A model generated the notes under the pieces. It had not been told where the DNA came from. It saw only the letters and a list, made by a program, of their open reading frames with translations, and ran no database searches. 64,000 bases of DNA. Origin: QHWT01 sp963755695. GTDB taxonomy: Bacteria > Acidobacteriota > Vicinamibacteria > Vicinamibacterales > 2-12-FULL-66-21. The position numbers were made by a program, and so were the translations under genes. The stretch's first letter is position 1, and every line of letters begins with the position of its first letter. Below are positions 63,748 to 64,000 of this stretch, piece by piece. Where the stretch lies: NCBI GenBank assembly GCA_963755695.1, contig CAVWLB010000010.1, positions 3,100,001 to 3,164,000 of the forward strand, read 5' to 3'.

Positions 63748-63978
63748 CGCCGAACGCGCGTGGGCAAGCGAATCGCTGTCGAGCACCAGCCTGGCGGTTT
63801 CTCCCACAAGGGCATGGTTGCCGGGTCCGAACGGTGTCAACCACTTACCTTCGACTCTGCAGACTTCCGGGAGGTCCGTTCGTTCCGGGATCGGGTCGAC
63901 CTCGGTCGGGGTCGCTCTACAACCCGCACTCACGAATATGACGCTGACAAGTGCCAGCGCGACGAACCGGCCAACCAA
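63553..63978 (-). CDS. Possible lipoprotein, convergent overlap with propeller gene
   Basis: A TTG-started frame whose N-terminus is a good lipoprotein signal (GRFVALALVSVIFVSAGC, lipobox SAGC). It continues RATPTEVDPIPERTDLPEVC and PFGPGNHALVGETARLVLDS, a plausible beta-rich body. The last 65 codons run antisense to the end of the propeller gene, which is unusual; the real gene may end or shift frame near 63750. Function unknown. The window ends 22 bp upstream of its start. Confidence 0.5.
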   Translation of the reverse strand: MVGRFVALALVSVIFVSAGCRATPTEVDPIPERTDLPEVCRVEGKWLTPFGPGNHALVGETARLVLDSDSLAHARSALLADATSLVDPDRSAYDRVGRDVELAVRPENHPADPPRGDPPIRGCPSPSLIARDEDAGRTGRG

Positions 63979-64000
63979 CGTGCGCGATTGATGTGCGGAT

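Noticed and set aside
1..64000. CRISPR array, retron, diversity-generating retroelement or phage structural genes
   Set aside because: No regularly spaced repeats, reverse-transcriptase motif (YxDD) or capsid/tail genes were recognised.

Overview
The window looks like a high-GC soil or sediment Acidobacteriota chromosome, most likely of the Vicinamibacteria type. This is an inference from gene content, with no marker gene to settle it: an ECF sigma factor of the Sig-70_X6 kind next to the start of a Ser/Thr kinase gene, several Ser/Thr kinases fused to WD40-like (PD40) beta-propellers, PEGA-domain and TonB-like proteins, PEP-CTERM proteins, a secreted M28 peptidase and a PadR remnant. No rRNA, no complete tRNA and no CRISPR array is visible.

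Layout. 0-2 kb: kinase start, sigma factor, M48-like peptidase and a kinase fragment. 2.3-4.7 kb: a visibly AT-richer island with a secreted phospholipase D-like protein and a small partner, next to a tRNA T-arm remnant. 5-16.4 kb: housekeeping and stress-type enzymes (HD hydrolase, cupin, TRIC channel, NmrA-like protein, beta-lactamase-like hydrolase, alpha/beta hydrolase) separated by long sparse stretches. 16.6-21 kb: a truncated amidohydrolase, a PD40 protein, a broken PadR regulator, a HicAB toxin-antitoxin pair with its operator and a methyltransferase. 21.5-31.9 kb: a winged-helix/hydrolase/cyclase fusion, a decayed decarboxylase, an FkbM-like methyltransferase, a histidine kinase, a tail-anchored AAA ATPase and partners. 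32.5-37.2 kb: an IS3-family graveyard with a response regulator, a passenger-like methyltransferase and a second copy of the phospholipase C-terminus. 37.3-44.1 kb: M28 peptidase, cytochrome remnant, large Ser/Thr kinase and PEP-CTERM protein. 44.2-46 kb: repeats and IS110 debris. 46-56.2 kb: DUF2585 protein, receiver-PP2C phosphatase, acyl-CoA synthetase-like enzyme, VapBC, TonB/PEGA operon, BY-kinase and PEP-CTERM fragments, second kinase-propeller. 56.6-61.2 kb: a segment bracketed by two 3' halves of tRNA-Asp. 61.2-64 kb: two small proteins, a secreted Asp-box propeller and a possible lipoprotein.

The main theme is an accessory, decaying part of a chromosome. Intact long genes (M28, 873-aa kinase, 500-aa ligase, 611-aa propeller) alternate with genes broken by one or more single-base frameshifts, internal stops or deletions, and with transposon ends. 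Some breaks could be assembly indels. Others, such as a lost heme cysteine or multiple lesions in one fragment, look like true decay. I did not find a convincing complete new defence or secretion system. The candidates most worth a second look are the phospholipase D module with its paralogous scar, the tRNA-Asp-bracketed segment, the IS3-bracketed methyltransferase, the three-copy dispersed repeat and the small paired ORFs at 61.3-61.7 kb.
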